Assembly: GCF_036323735.1 (NCBI RefSeq)
Contig: NW_026947367.1
Span: forward strand, 1,847,001-1,911,000
Length of the DNA stretch: 64,000 bases
Direction of reading: 5' to 3'
Origin: Rattus norvegicus
Lineage: Eukaryota > Chordata > Mammalia > Rodentia > Muridae
How positions within the stretch are numbered: the stretch's first letter is position 1; each line of letters opens with the position of its first letter. Positions 35,005-46,634 of this stretch are shown piece by piece. The position numbers and the translations under genes are program-made. The notes under the pieces are model-generated. The model was not told where the DNA came from. It searched no databases and was given only the letters and a program-made list of their open reading frames with translations.

Positions 35005-36845
35005 CCCACAAATAATTGACTTCCTCTGTGCTGTGTGTGGCATGCTGGAATTATCCAAGATATGAAGAGTATTCTCCACAAGTAAGTTAAACCCAAACTC
35101 AATGAAAAATTTAGAATTCCTCCTCCTTTCTTGAGAAAGCATTCTGTGCATGAGTAATGCTTACATTTTAAAGTTTAAGAGGGATGACTTGAAAACAGTA
35201 ACTACTTAATCCACGTTGAAACAGCATTTCAGAGATGTGTAGTGATTTAATTTTGATTTTATGGAACTGCAATTTCTCAGGTCTCATTAGTGCAGTATTG
35301 AACCACGTCATTCCTAAACATAACTGTAGGGACAGTAAGAGTTTGGAGATTTCTCTAAGTTGAAAAACCTCAGAAATCGTATTAGCAACAACTTAATTCA
35401 AAAATGGAGAAACTTGTGCTTGGGTAAGGTCCGGTACCTAAGACTGAGCAGCTGGTTCAAAGCCAAGGACAAACATTGCATGTAACCAAGGACTGCTGGG
35501 TACAGAACCTGTTACTAAAATGGAGAAAGCTGAAGTCTTCAGGAAATATGGATAAGGAATACTTGGAATGGTAGAAATTATATGCTATATATTTAGTGGT
35601 ACACACTGAGAGGATGAATTTTTGAAATGTTTATCTCCTTAGGAGTGTAAACATTTGAGCTAAGTAAATGCTGTAGCCTAGGTAGGAAAGGGAAGTGAGT
35701 TTCCATTCAGACACTGGAATTACCTTCATGCCGAACATAAACATGGGAGGGTTTCAAAGAAATGTTGAAGCATATCAAGAGCTTCTGAGCATCCAGGAGG
35801 AGTCTGAGAGGATTAATTTGTTCTTGTTATGGGGGATTTTCTACTTTATTGTTGGAAATCCATCAAGAGAAGTTCAAAGTCTAGAAACCAAATTATATAC
35901 AAGTCTCATATTAGCTTTGGAAGACTGTGACCTATAAAGGCCTCAAAAAGGCATAGCTAGATTCACCTGTTAAAATGTATTACAATTGGTGACTGACTGC
36001 CTTTCCACTATGTTCCCAAGGCCAGCCGCAGGGTACGACTGTGGTGCTAAACCTTCAGCTGGAGAATTCTGCTTAGCTTAATTACTGTGTTTTGTTTTTG
36101 GTTTGAGTTGTGTTTGCTTCAGGTATTAGTACTGTTGGTTTGGTTGGAAGTTTTGTTATTCATTCTTAATAAATTTTTGTTCTTTTGGTGAATTTGCAGT
36201 TTTGATAACATCATGCACATTGGGTTATGATTGTATCATTAAACCCTTTTTGAAAAAAAATTAATATATATTTTTCAGAATAAAATGTGTTTTTCAACTC
36301 ATAAGAAACAAGTTTTTTCTTGTGTCGTGTTGCACCCTGTAATCCCAGAAACCATATGTAGAGATAGATGACTAAAATTTGCAGTTCTTGGGATTTACAA
36401 TTGTTCCCAGTAAGCCAGAGGTAACATGTGGATTGGCCTTTCGATGTGTCTAGTGTGGCCTAATCTGTATACCAATTTCATGATGGAAAAGGTATCCATA
36501 CTCTATCCTTGTGGTCATATATTTAGCTACTCCTAAAACATAGTACTTTAGGAATGATTTCATAGAACAAATTAATGAGAAAATCAACAGTATTTGTCTA
36601 ATGAGTACCAGAAAATGAAAACATTCACCAATGTATTGGAAATTAAACTCCGGAATATCTGACGTATTCTGTCTCTACTTTATTGAAATATAGTCTCAGT
36701 GCGAACCACATAGAAGAGATAATGAATTCCATGTTCTTAAAAATCTTTTTTATACTTAGTTTTTATGTTGTTGGCCTTGAATATGTATTTGGTGCCTATT
36801 TTGGATAGTTGTTTGGTTCAGATAATTATCATTACCATTATTATT
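35005..36845. other. Unique stretch left of L1-2
   Basis: No gene supported. The ORF at 35695-35937 (80 codons, stop at its end) has no family I recognise. Around 36320-36360 GTGTTGCACCCTGTAATCCCAG looks like the head of a diverged B1-type SINE, but the rest does not follow, so I do not annotate it separately. Confidence 0.35.
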
Positions 36846-36860
36846 GCTATTATTTCTTTT

Positions 36861-37571
36861 TTTATTAACTTGAGAATTTCTTATATACATTTCAAGTGTT
36901 ATTCCCTTTCCCGGTTTCCAGGCAAACATCCCCTTCCTTTCTCCCCTTCTTTATGGGTGTTCCCGTCCCCACCCTCCCCCCCTTGTCGCCCTCCCCCCAA
37001 CAATCTAGTTCACTTGGGGTTCAGTCTTAGCAGGACACAGGGCTTCCTCTTCCTCTGGTGCTCTTACTAGGATATTCATTGCTACCTATGAGGTCAGAGT
37101 CCAGGGTCAGTCCATGTATAGTCTTTAGGTAGTGGCTTAGTCCCTGGAAGCTCTGGTTGATTGGCATTGTTGTATATATGGAGTCTCGAGCCCCTTCAAG
37201 CTCTTCCAGTTCTTTCTCTGATTCCTTCAACGGGGGTCCTAATCTCAATTCAGTGGTTTTCTGCTGGCATAGGCCTATGTGTTTGCTGTATTCTGGCTGT
37301 GTCTCTCAAGAGAGATCTACATCCGGCTCCTGTCGGCCTGAAATACTTTGCTTCGTCCATCTTGTCTAATTGGATGGCTGTATATGCATTGGCCACATGT
37401 GGGGGAAGCTCTGAATGGGTGTTCCTTCTGTGTCTGTTTTAATCATTGCCTCTATTCCCTACCAAGGGTATTCTTGTTCCCCTTTTAAAGAAGGAGTGAA
37501 ACATTCACGTTCTGATCATCCGTCTTGAGTTTCATTTGTTCTAGTCATCTAGGGTAATTCAAGCATTTGGG
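36861..37571 (-). other. L1-2 3' UTR with G-rich tract
   Basis: The C-rich plus-strand tract at about 36928-37006 is the complement of the L1 polypurine tract. The remainder follows the same order as L1-1 and L1-4. Confidence 0.85.
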
Positions 37572-40500
37572 CTAATAGTCACTTATCAATGAGTGCATAC
37601 CATGTGTTTTTTTCTGTGATTGGGTTACCTCACTCACGATGATATTTTCCAGTTCCAACCATTTGACTACGAATTTCATAAGGTCATTGTTTTTGATAGC
37701 TGAGTAATATTCCATTGTGTAGATGTACCCCCTTTTCTGTATCCATTCCTCTGTTGAAGGGCATCTGGATCCTTTCGAGCTTCTGGCTATTATAAATAAG
37801 GCTGCGATGAACTTAGTGGAGCACGTGTCTTTTTTATATGTTGGGGCATCTTTTGGGTATATGCCCAAGAGAGGTATAGCTGGATCCTCAGGCAGTACAA
37901 TGTCCAATTTTCTGAGGAACCTCCAGACTGATTTCCAGAATGGTTGTTCATGTCTGCAATCCAACCAAAAATGGATGAGTGTTCCTCTTTCTTCAGATCC
38001 TTGCCAGCATCTGCTGTCACCTGAGTTTTTGATCTTAGCCATTCTCACTGGTGTGAGGTGAAATCTCAGGGTTGTTTTGATTTGCATTTCCCTTATGACT
38101 AAAGATGTTGAACATTTCTTTAGGTGTTTCTCAGCCATTCGGCATTCCCCAGCTGTGAATTCTTTGTTTAGCTCTGAACCCCATTTTTTAATAGGGTTAT
38201 TTGTCTCCCTGCGGTCTAACTTCTTGAGTTCTTTGTATATTTTGGATATATGGCCTCTCTCTGTTGTAGGATTGGTAAAGATCTTTTCCCAATCTGTTGG
38301 TTGCTGTTTTGTCCTAACCACAGTGTCTTTTGCCTTACAGAAGCTTTGCAGTTTTATGAGATCCCATGTGTCGATTCTTGATCTTAGAGCATAAGCCACT
38401 GGTGTTTTGTTCATGAAATTTTTTTCCAGTGCCCATGTGTTCGAGATTCTTCCCCACTTCTTCTTCTGTTAGTTTGAGTGTATCTGGTTTGATGTGGAGG
38501 TCCTTGATCCACTTGGACTTAAGCTTTGTATAGGGTGATAAACATGGATCGGTCTGTATTCTTCTACATGTTGACCTGCAGTTGAACCAGCACCATTTGC
38601 TGAAAATGCTATCTTTTTTCCATTGGATGGTTTTGGCTCCTTTGTCAAAAATCAAGTGCACATAAGTGTGTGGGTTCATTTCTGTGTCTTCAATTCTGTT
38701 CCATTGGTCTATCTGTCTGTCTCTGTACCAATAGCATGCAGTTGTTATCACTATAGCTCTGTTATACTGCTTGAGTTCAGGGATAGTGATTCCACCTAAA
38801 GTCCTTTTATTGTTGAGAATAATTTTAACTATTCTTGGTTTTTGTTATTCCAGATGAATTTTCAAATTGTTCTGTCTAACTCTTTGAAGAATTGGATTGG
38901 TATTTTGATGGGGATTGCATTGAATCTGTACATTGCTTTTTTAAAATGGCCATTTTTACTATATTAATCCTGCCAATCCATGAGCATGGGAGATCTTTCC
39001 ATCTTCTGAGGTCTTCTTCAATTTCTTTCTTCAGTATCTTGAAGTTCTTATTGTACAGATCTTTTACTTGCTTGATTAAAGTTACACTGAGGTACTTTAT
39101 ATTATTTGGGTCTATTATGAAGGGTGTCGTTTCCCTAATTTCTTCCTCAGCTTGTTTCTCTTTTGTGTAGAGGAAGGCTACTGATTTATTTGAGTTAATT
39201 TTATACCCAGCCAATTTGCTGAAGTTGTTTATCAGCTTTAGTAGTTCTCTCTTGGAACTTTTCAGATCACTTAAATATACTATCATATCATCTGCAAATA
39301 CTGATATTTTGAATTCTTCTTTTCCGATCTGTATCACCTTCACCTCCTTTTGTTGTCTGATTGCTCTGGCTAGAACTTCAAGAACTATATTGAATAAGAA
39401 GTGAGAGAGTGGGCAGCCTTGTCTAGTCCCTGATCATAGTGGAATTGCTTCAAGTTTCTCTCCATTTAATTTAATGTTAGCAATGGGTTTGCTGTATATG
39501 GCTTTTACTATGTTTAGGTATGGGCCTTGAATTCCTATTCTTTCCAGGACTTTTATCATGAAGGGGTGTTGAATTTTTTCAAATGCTTTTTCAGCATCTA
39601 ATGAAATGATCATGTGGTTTTGTTCTTTTAGTTTGTTTATATAATGGATCACATTGATGGTTTTCCGTATATTAAACCACCCCTGCATGCCTTGGATGAA
39701 GCCTATTGATCATGGTGGATGATTGTTTTGATGTGCTCTTGGATTCAGTTTGCCAGAATTTTATTGATTATTTTTGCGTCGATATTCATAAGGGAAATTG
39801 GTCTGAAGTTCTCTTTCTTTGTTGTGTCTTTGTGTGGTTTAGGTATAAGAGTAATTGTGGCTTCATAGAAGGAATTCGGTAGTGATCCATCTGTTTCAAT
39901 TTTGTGGAATAGTTGGGTAATATTGTTATGAGGTCTTCTATGAAGGTTTGATAGAATTCTACACTAAACCCGTCTGGACCTGGGCTCTTTTTGGTTGGGA
40001 GACCTTTAATGACTGCTTCTATTTCCTTAGGAGTTATGGGGTTGTTTAACTGTTTATCTGTTGCTGATTTAATTTTGGTACCTGGTATCTGTCTAGGAAA
40101 TTGTCCATTTCCTGTAGATTTTCAAGTTTTGTTGAATATAGGCTTTTATAGTAAGATCTGATGATTTTTTGAATTTCCTCTCAATCTGTAGTTATGTCTC
40201 CCTTTTCATTTCTGATTTTGTTAATTTGGACACACTCTCTGTGTCCTCTAGTTAGTCTGGCTAAGGGTTTATCTATCTTGTTGATTTTCTCAAAGAACCA
40301 ACTTTGGTTCTGTTGATTCTTTCTATGGTCCTTTTTCTTTCTATTTAGTTGCTTTCAGCTCTGACTTTTATTATTTCCTGCCTTCTACTCCTCCTGGTTG
40401 TATTTGGTTCTTTTTGTTCTAGAGCTTTTAGGTGTGCTGTCAAGCTGCTGACATATGCTCTTTCCTGTTCCTTTCTCCAGTCACTCAGCCCTATGGGTTT

Positions 40501-41382
40501 TCCTCTTAGCACAGCTTTCATTGTGTCCCATAAGTTTGGGTATGTTGTACCTTCATTTTCATTAAATTCTAAAAAGTCTTTAATTTCTTTCTTGACCAGG
40601 TTATCATTGAGTAGAGCATTGTCCACTTTTCAAGTATATGTGGGCATTCATCCCTTATTGTTATTGAAGACCAATTTTAGTCCGTGGTGGTATGATAGCA
40701 GGCATGGGATTATTTCTATCTTTCTGTTCCTGTTGAGGCCCGTTTTTTGACCAATTATATGGTCAATTTTGGAGAAAGTACCATTAGGAGCTGAGAAGAA
40801 GGTATATCCTTTTGCTTTGGGGTAGAATGTTCTATAAATATCTGTTAAGTCCATTTGGCTCATGACTTCTCTTAGTCTGTCTACGTCTCTATTTTATTTC
40901 TATTTCCGTGATGTGTCTATTGATGAGAGTGTGGTGGTGAAGTCTCCTACTATTATTGAGTGAGGGGCAATGTGTATTTTGAGATTTAGTAAGGTTTCGT
41001 TTACGTATGTAGGTGCCCTTGTATCTGGGGCATACATATTTAGGATTGAGAGTTCATCTTAGTGGATTTTTCCTTTGATGAATATGAAGTGTCCTTCCTT
41101 ATCTTTTTTGATGACTTTTAGTTGAAAATTGATTTTATTTGATATTAGAATGGCTACTCCAGCTTACTTCTTCTGACCATTTGCTTGGAAAGTTGTTTTC
41201 CAGCCTTTCACTCTGAGGTAGTGTCTGTCTTTTTCTCTGAAGTGTGTTTCCTGTAGGCAGCAGAATGCAGGGGCCTCGTTGCGTATCCAGTTTGTTAATC
41301 TATGTCTTTTTATTGGGGAGTTGAGGTCACTGATGTGGAGAGATATTAAGGAATAATGATTATTGCTTCCTGTTATATTCAT
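37572..41382 (-). pseudogene. L1-2 ORF2 relic
   Basis: Read on the minus strand from ATG at 41380-41382. The first stop is TAA near 41164, after FQANGQKK. The early endonuclease motif LNINGLNS is LHISDLNS, so the Asn that in the human enzyme is N14 is lost. Many later stops and frameshifts separate surviving pieces at 40345-40626, 39434-39688, 38876-39343, 38335-38751 and 37572-38414. Motif A has GAT at 39596-39598 (DAEKAF), and FADD is kept at about 39290. The C-terminal 280-codon piece is the longest intact segment. Confidence 0.95.
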
Positions 41383-41459
41383 ATTTGGATGTGAGGATAT
41401 GTTTGTGTGCTTTTCTTCTCTTTGTTTTATTGCCAAGTGGATTAGTTTCTTGTTTCTTC

Positions 41460-42499
41460 TAATGTATAGCTTGCCTCTTTATGTTAGGCTTTACCATTTA
41501 TTATCCTTTGTAGTGCTGGATTTGTAGAAAGATATTGTGTAAATTTGGTTTTGTCATGGAATATCTTGGTTTCTCCATCTATGTTTTGCTGGATACAGTA
41601 ACCTGGGCTGGCATTTGTATACTCTTATTCTCCGTATGACATCAGTCCAGGATCTTCTGGCCTTCATAGTTTCTGGCGAGAAGTCTGGTGTGATTTTGAT
41701 AGGTCTGCCTTTATATGTTACTTGACCTTTTTCCCTTACTGCTTTTAATATTCTTTCTTTATTTTGTGCGTTTGGTTTTTTGACTATTATGTGACGGGAC
41801 GTGTTTCTTTTCTGGTCCAATCTATTTGGAGTTCTGTAGGATTCTCGTTTGCCTATGGCAATATCTTTTTTTAGGTCAGGGAAATTTTCTTCTATGATTT
41901 TGTTGAAGATATTTACTGGTCTTTTGATCTGGGAGTCTTTACTTTCTTCTATACCTATTAACCTTAGGTTAGATCCTCTCATTTAGTCCTGGATTTTCTG
42001 TATGTTTTGGACCAGTAGCTTTTTCTGCATTACATTATCTTTTAGAGTTGAGTCAATGATTTCTATGGAATCTTCTGCTCCTGAGATTCTCTCTTCCATC
42101 TCTTATATTCTGTTGATGAAGCGTGTATCTAGAGCTCCTTGTCTCCTCTTTTGGTTTTCTATGTCCAGGGTTGTTTCTATGTCTATGTTCCATGTGTTCT
42201 TTCTTAATTGCTTCTATTTCCATTTTTAATTCCTTCAACTGTTTGATTGTGTTTTCCTGCAATTCTTTCAGGGATTTTTGTGCTACCTCTCTGTAGGCTT
42301 CTACTTGTTCTCTAAGGGAGTTCTTCACGTCTTTCTTGAAGTCCTCCAGCATAATGATGAAATATGATTTTGAAACTAGATCTTGCTTTTCTGGTGTGTT
42401 TGGATATTCTATGTTTGCTTTGGTGTGAGAATTTGGCTCCGATGATGCCATGTAGTCTTTGTTTCTGTTGCCTGGGTTCCTGTGCTTGCCTCTCGCCAT
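41460..42499 (-). pseudogene. L1-2 ORF1 relic
   Basis: It starts MARGKHRNPGN at 42499 and reads through the coiled coil with one 22-residue unit. A frameshift follows KKEHME (extra bases near 42175-42190). The RRM and C-terminal domain reappear in 41554-41982 with MKARRSW intact, then lose frame at the PAK motif. Confidence 0.93.
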
Positions 42500-43194
42500 C
42501 AGATTATCTCTAGTGTTACTTTGTTCTGCTAATTACTGACAGTGGCTAGACTGTCCTATAAGCCCATGTATCAGGAGTGCTGTAGACCTGTTTTCCTGTT
42601 CTCTTTCATCCAGTTATGGGGACAGAGTGTTCTGCTTTCGGGCGTGTAGTTTTTCCTATCTATAGTCCTTCAGCTGATCCTGTGGGTCTGTGTCTGGTGT
42701 TCACCAGGCATGTCACTTGCAGCAGAAAAGTTGGCCTTACCTGTGGTCCCGAGGCTCAAGTTTGCTCGTGGAGTGCTGCCTACGAACTCTCTGCAGTGGC
42801 AGCAACCAGGAAGATCTGCGCCGCCTTTTCTGGGAGCCTCCGTGCACCAAGGTTCCAGATGGCATTTGGTGTTTTCCTCTGGTGTCAAGATGTGTGCAGA
42901 ATGCAGTCTCTTCTGGTTTCCCAGGTGTGTCTGCCTCTCTGTAGGTCTAGCTCTCCCTCCCATGGGATTTGCGTGCAGAGAACTGTTTGTCTGGTCTGTC
43001 CCTTCAGGCACAGGGGTCCTGTCGCTCCTGGGCCCTCATACACGGGAAGCCAGAGCAGTATACAGTTTCCTCTTGGGCCAGGGATGTGGCCAGGGGTGGG
43101 CAGTGTTGGTGGTCTCTTCCACTCTGCAGCCTCAGGAGGGCTCACCTGACCAGGCGGTGAGGTCTCTCTCCCATGAGGTTTGGGAGCAGAGAGC
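42500..43194 (-). promoter_or_regulatory. L1-2 5' UTR / internal promoter
   Basis: About 695 bp of GC-rich promoter, a single unit like L1-1. It carries two long plus-strand (antisense to L1) frames, 42616-43149 and 42710-43234, both with counterparts in L1-1. Confidence 0.8.
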
Positions 43195-43234
43195 GCTATT
43201 ATTTCTTTTATACATAATTTTTCATTTGATGTAA
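42710..43234 (+). CDS. Antisense ORF in L1-2 5' UTR running into host DNA (ORF0-like)
   Basis: A 174-codon plus-strand frame begins in the L1-2 5' UTR, leaves the element at 43194, and continues 13 codons through the target duplication into host DNA. It starts MSLAAEKLALPVVPRLKFA and aligns with the L1-1 frame through CRELF (about codon 85), after which indels shift the two copies relative to each other. A second frame, 42616-43149 (MGTECSAFG start, 177 codons), overlaps it. Function is unproven. Confidence 0.3.
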   Translation: MSLAAEKLALPVVPRLKFARGVLPTNSLQWQQPGRSAPPFLGASVHQGSRWHLVFSSGVKMCAECSLFWFPRCVCLSVGLALPPMGFACRELFVWSVPSGTGVLSLLGPHTREARAVYSFLLGQGCGQGWAVLVVSSTLQPQEGSPDQAVRSLSHEVWEQRALLFLLYIIFHLM

Positions 43235-44940
43235 GTGCTATGCACCACATACATGCAATTACCCCAGAATCCAGTCAAGGTTAGTGAATTCCACTTGGAA
43301 CTGGGTTATCCTTTTGGTTTTATGTTAAGGAAATTTGAAAAAATGGATGAGCTATCTCTCCAGAACCTGCCCATGACTTTTGTCCTTCCTTTTGTACTGC
43401 ATTAGTTGAACTTGAACAAACTCATTCAAAGAAAGAAAGTTTGTGAGAACTACAGAAATACATAAATGGCCCCTCCACTCTCATCCTTTCCCCTCCCCTT
43501 TCTCCCCCCACCTCTCCTCTCCCTTCCTCTCCTCTCTCCTCCTTTCCATTTCCCTTCCTTCTAGAAAAAAAAAAGAAATACATATAAGGAATAGGAATGC
43601 TTATTGTCTAAACTGCCAGTCATCCATGAGGGCATTAGTAGATGCACAATCATACCTTAGCATCACTTATTGAAAGGGTTGGAGCAGAACTGTCAATCTC
43701 ATCCTGTGTTATGATGTAGATTAGACTCATCAGATTAAATTAAGAATTGAAAAAAAAATCTCCTGGGGTTGAAAGTGGTAAGGAAATCATGCTTATGTAT
43801 CATAAATGCAGTGCTAAGAGCAGGATTCAATCTAGTCTGGGGGGATGCATCCTTCAGCAGAGTCAACAGATCTTTGGAGAATGATTCAGTTCAAAACTGG
43901 GTATGGAGAAGGATTGTTGATATTGTTTTAGAAGACATCCCAACATTTAAAAAGTGTTTCTTTCAGATCAGTGAATGATTTTTGTAAAACAACTCATGGA
44001 ATGAACTTTTGAGACCAACCATCAGCCTGAGAATTATTGTGTGAAAGAAGAAATTCTGTGTCTTTCCAGACTGTTGCTTTCAAAGCAACAGCCAAAAGTG
44101 TCCATCCTATGAATGATACATAGATATATACACATTATAGCAGGATGGATACTGAGTTTCTTCAGGTTCATGAATGAGGTATTCTGCAGTTGACCTGGCT
44201 CAGAAATTAAGGAAATTTGTGCCAACTCTTGAGACCTGAGTTCCTTCCCCATGAGCCCCATGATTGATGAAAAGAACAAATTTCAGACAACTTGTCTCAG
44301 ATTTTTTGTAGTTGTGGTTTCCTGGTCTTGATCTACAGAAGGAAGGAAATCTAGTTTTCCAATTCTTGTTTATCCTATAATAATTCTTTCCGATGCACTC
44401 ATGCAAATATATTACTGTGGATTTCATTGATAGGTTACTTTTGCTATTTGAATTCTGTTGCCAAGAACTCTAGGAAATAAGAAGCACTGTATCAAAGTAT
44501 CATATGGAAATCATGCTAAGGGAATGTGGCCATTGGTAATTTGTAACTGAGCTGAAACACTTACTAGACACAAACTTCTGTAAAAGGTCTTCTCTAGATT
44601 CCTGGTGTAGAAGCCGCTGTTCCCTAACAGAGAGTAGAGGATGAATCTCTTTGTACAGAGAAAAGGGATTTATCACAATGATCACAGTCTGTGGTCCACA
44701 TAATTTAACAATGGATGGATATTTGTAAAGTCCAAGAATCCAGTAGTTGATAAGTCCACAAGCCTGGATGTCTCATCTGTTCATTATTATATGATTAAAT
44801 CCTCAGTAAGCAGGTTCTAAGGTATGTGAGGGTTTGGTAGGAATGTGAGTGCAAGCTAGAAAAAGTAAAAGTTTCTTTCTTCCATGTTTTCTATGGTCTT
44901 CAATTATAATGCATTGTTCAGAATACATTGAGATTACCAT
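43210..44940. other. Unique sequence right of L1-2; polypyrimidine tract
   Basis: About 43467-43562 is almost pure C+T (CCCCTCC, CTCCTC, CTTCCTTCT), a candidate for triplex-type DNA structure. The rest is AT-rich, with no recognised gene. ORFs at 43443, 43769, 44034, 44200 and 44500 are short and featureless. Confidence 0.4.
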
Positions 44941-44959
44941 TTTTCAATAGAACGTTCCT

Positions 44960-45440
44960 TTCAGGGAAACTGCAGCCTCACAACATGGCTCAGGAGTATG
45001 GGAACTGCAAGACCCAGTCTGGGAAGATGTTCCTATTCATCGAGCCCACCTACCAGTATTGCAAAAATACCCAAGAAATTCTCAATCAACTCCCTTTGAA
45101 ACATGGTCTTCTGGGATTTGTAGACATCACAGCCACTAACAATACCAACTCAATTCAAGATTACTTATAACAGCTCACTGGAGTGAAAATAGTTCCTAGG
45201 TCTTTAAGCTAATCAAAGATTTCATAGGCATACTCAGTGAACTAGTCTCCCTCCATCAGAATGAGGCGCTGATGACGTGGCTGAAGCAGATTGGAGCTCT
45301 GCTGTTATGAAAAGGATGGCAGTAAATCCCATGCTGACAGCTGTCATCCAGGCATGTGAAGGCCAGTGCACCTGAGAGTTTATGTGCATCATGGAGGAGG
45401 ACAGTACTTTTTGTGACTTGGATTTACAAAAAATTGACTT
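44960..45440 (+). pseudogene. Glrx: Processed pseudogene of glutaredoxin-1
   Basis: Intact glutaredoxin-1 is a cytosolic thiol-disulfide oxidoreductase of about 107 residues. Here an ATG at 44985 starts MAQEYGNCKTQSGK and continues to QEILNQLPLKHGLLGFVDIT and IQDYL. TAA at 45168-45170 (codon 62) stops it. After PR the frame shifts and resumes as SELVSLHQN...LKQIGAL, ending at TGA 45308-45310. The active-site CPYC is YQYC, and both cysteines of the later CIGGC region are lost. There are no introns, so it is a retrocopy, presumably made by L1 machinery. Some 3' UTR probably follows, but I could not fix its end or a poly(A) tail. Confidence 0.88.
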
Positions 45441-46630
45441 TTATTCAATTCCTCAGTGCTTAAATATAATGCTGTTTGCATGGAACCATGGGGTAGGGAA
45501 ACTTAACATCACACAGGATTGATTCTCCATACTTTATGTGCTCACATGTCTCTACCTCTAAGCCCATGTTCAACAATCCAGTGCATCTATATCTCCAGTG
45601 AATCAATTACCTTTTTTCTACCATGCTTTTCTGCTGAAGTCATTTTGCAGAAGTCCACTTCCTAGTGAATATTAAAACAATGGATATTCTGAAGTTGTGT
45701 ATGATCCACACACAGGCCTTTCCCACTTCAGCATTTCCAACTTTCAAATGGTGTTCTCAACCATTCCCTCCACAAGCACAAAAGTCCGCAGTGGTATGAG
45801 GATGCTGTTTGAAAAATCAGATGAAGAGTTTTACCATAGTTGTTCCTCACTGTAGCAATATTAATGTAGATGGAAGAGCATATGATAAAATCAGCTCTGT
45901 TCACAAACTGGTTAATTGCCAAGAAAATCCCAAACAGTTGTGAGTTGATTCTAGTCAGAGTCCCAGAAAAGTCAAATATGAAATGCAAAATTTCAGAGCT
46001 CTTCAAAGACTGTCTATGAAAGAATTTGCTTGCAAAACACTGTCCTAAAATATTTATTCCATTCAGACTTTTATATTTTGCTTTGATGTTTATTAATAAT
46101 GTAACTGCAGGTCTCTTCTCTGGTCTCCAGTGCGAAGGATTCATTCCTAAAAAAGATGTATCTGCAGATGACTAAAAATATAAAAATAAGAATAGATCTT
46201 GATTAAAGTTCTGAGTTAAAGATGCAACATCCTATCACAAAGATCATATTAGAAGTAGATTTGACATATATGTGTATATATTTTTATTTTTAGTGTCTTC
46301 TTGAATCTGTTCGCACGGATTTTATTGAGAATATGTGTGTATCGGTGTAAATTAGTATGTAATACTCAGTCTTCCTCTCTTTCTGTCAGTTGTCAGTAAT
46401 GGAGTAGAAACACTTTTTTATTTTTATCAAAGTTAATAAAGATTTATTATAGGTAGAGGGACAGAAGATAAAATATGGATTGGGTTTATCTATGTAATTT
46501 TTCAATAATAAGTATATCCCAAAATATGGATTTTACCTTTGAGCAAACCTTTTGTATAGTCCTTAAGGAATGAGATGTGAATGTCTCTGTTGGAAACATG
46601 AACATATTATATTATAAACATTATATGTAT
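45441..46630. other. Unique sequence with one unexplained 138-codon ORF
   Basis: The minus-strand ORF 45728-46144 (138 codons, start MNPSHWRPEKR) is longer than most here, but I recognise no family. It has no clear neighbours or signals, and its composition (Ile, Asn, Phe, Ser rich) fits AT-rich non-coding DNA. The start of the interval may hold Glrx 3' UTR. Confidence 0.35.
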
Positions 46631-46634
46631 ACAA

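Larger units (their letters stand above)
36846..43209 (-). mobile_element. L1-2: full-length LINE-1, both ORFs broken
   Basis: L1 spans 36861-43194 (6.33 kb) between exact copies of GCTATTATTTCTTTT at 36846-36860 and 43195-43209. Minus-strand order: 5' UTR 43194-42500, ORF1 relic 42499 to about 41460, ORF2 relic 41382-37572, 3' UTR 37571-36868, and a tail reduced to about 7 A. The 5' end (GCTCTCTGCTCCC) starts at nearly the same base as L1-1, so it is truly full length. It has more stops than L1-1. Unlike L1-1 and L1-4 it keeps Asp in RT motif A. Confidence 0.97.

Noticed and set aside
34768..35151. 127-codon minus-strand ORF with long Cys-Val run
   Set aside because: Produced by the CA microsatellite and poly-A at 34870-35004.
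36320..36440. B1 SINE
   Set aside because: Only a short CCTGTAATCCCAG phrase matches; the rest of B1 is absent.
44985..45170. Working glutaredoxin gene
   Set aside because: Premature stop, later frameshift, lost active-site cysteine and no introns show a processed pseudogene.
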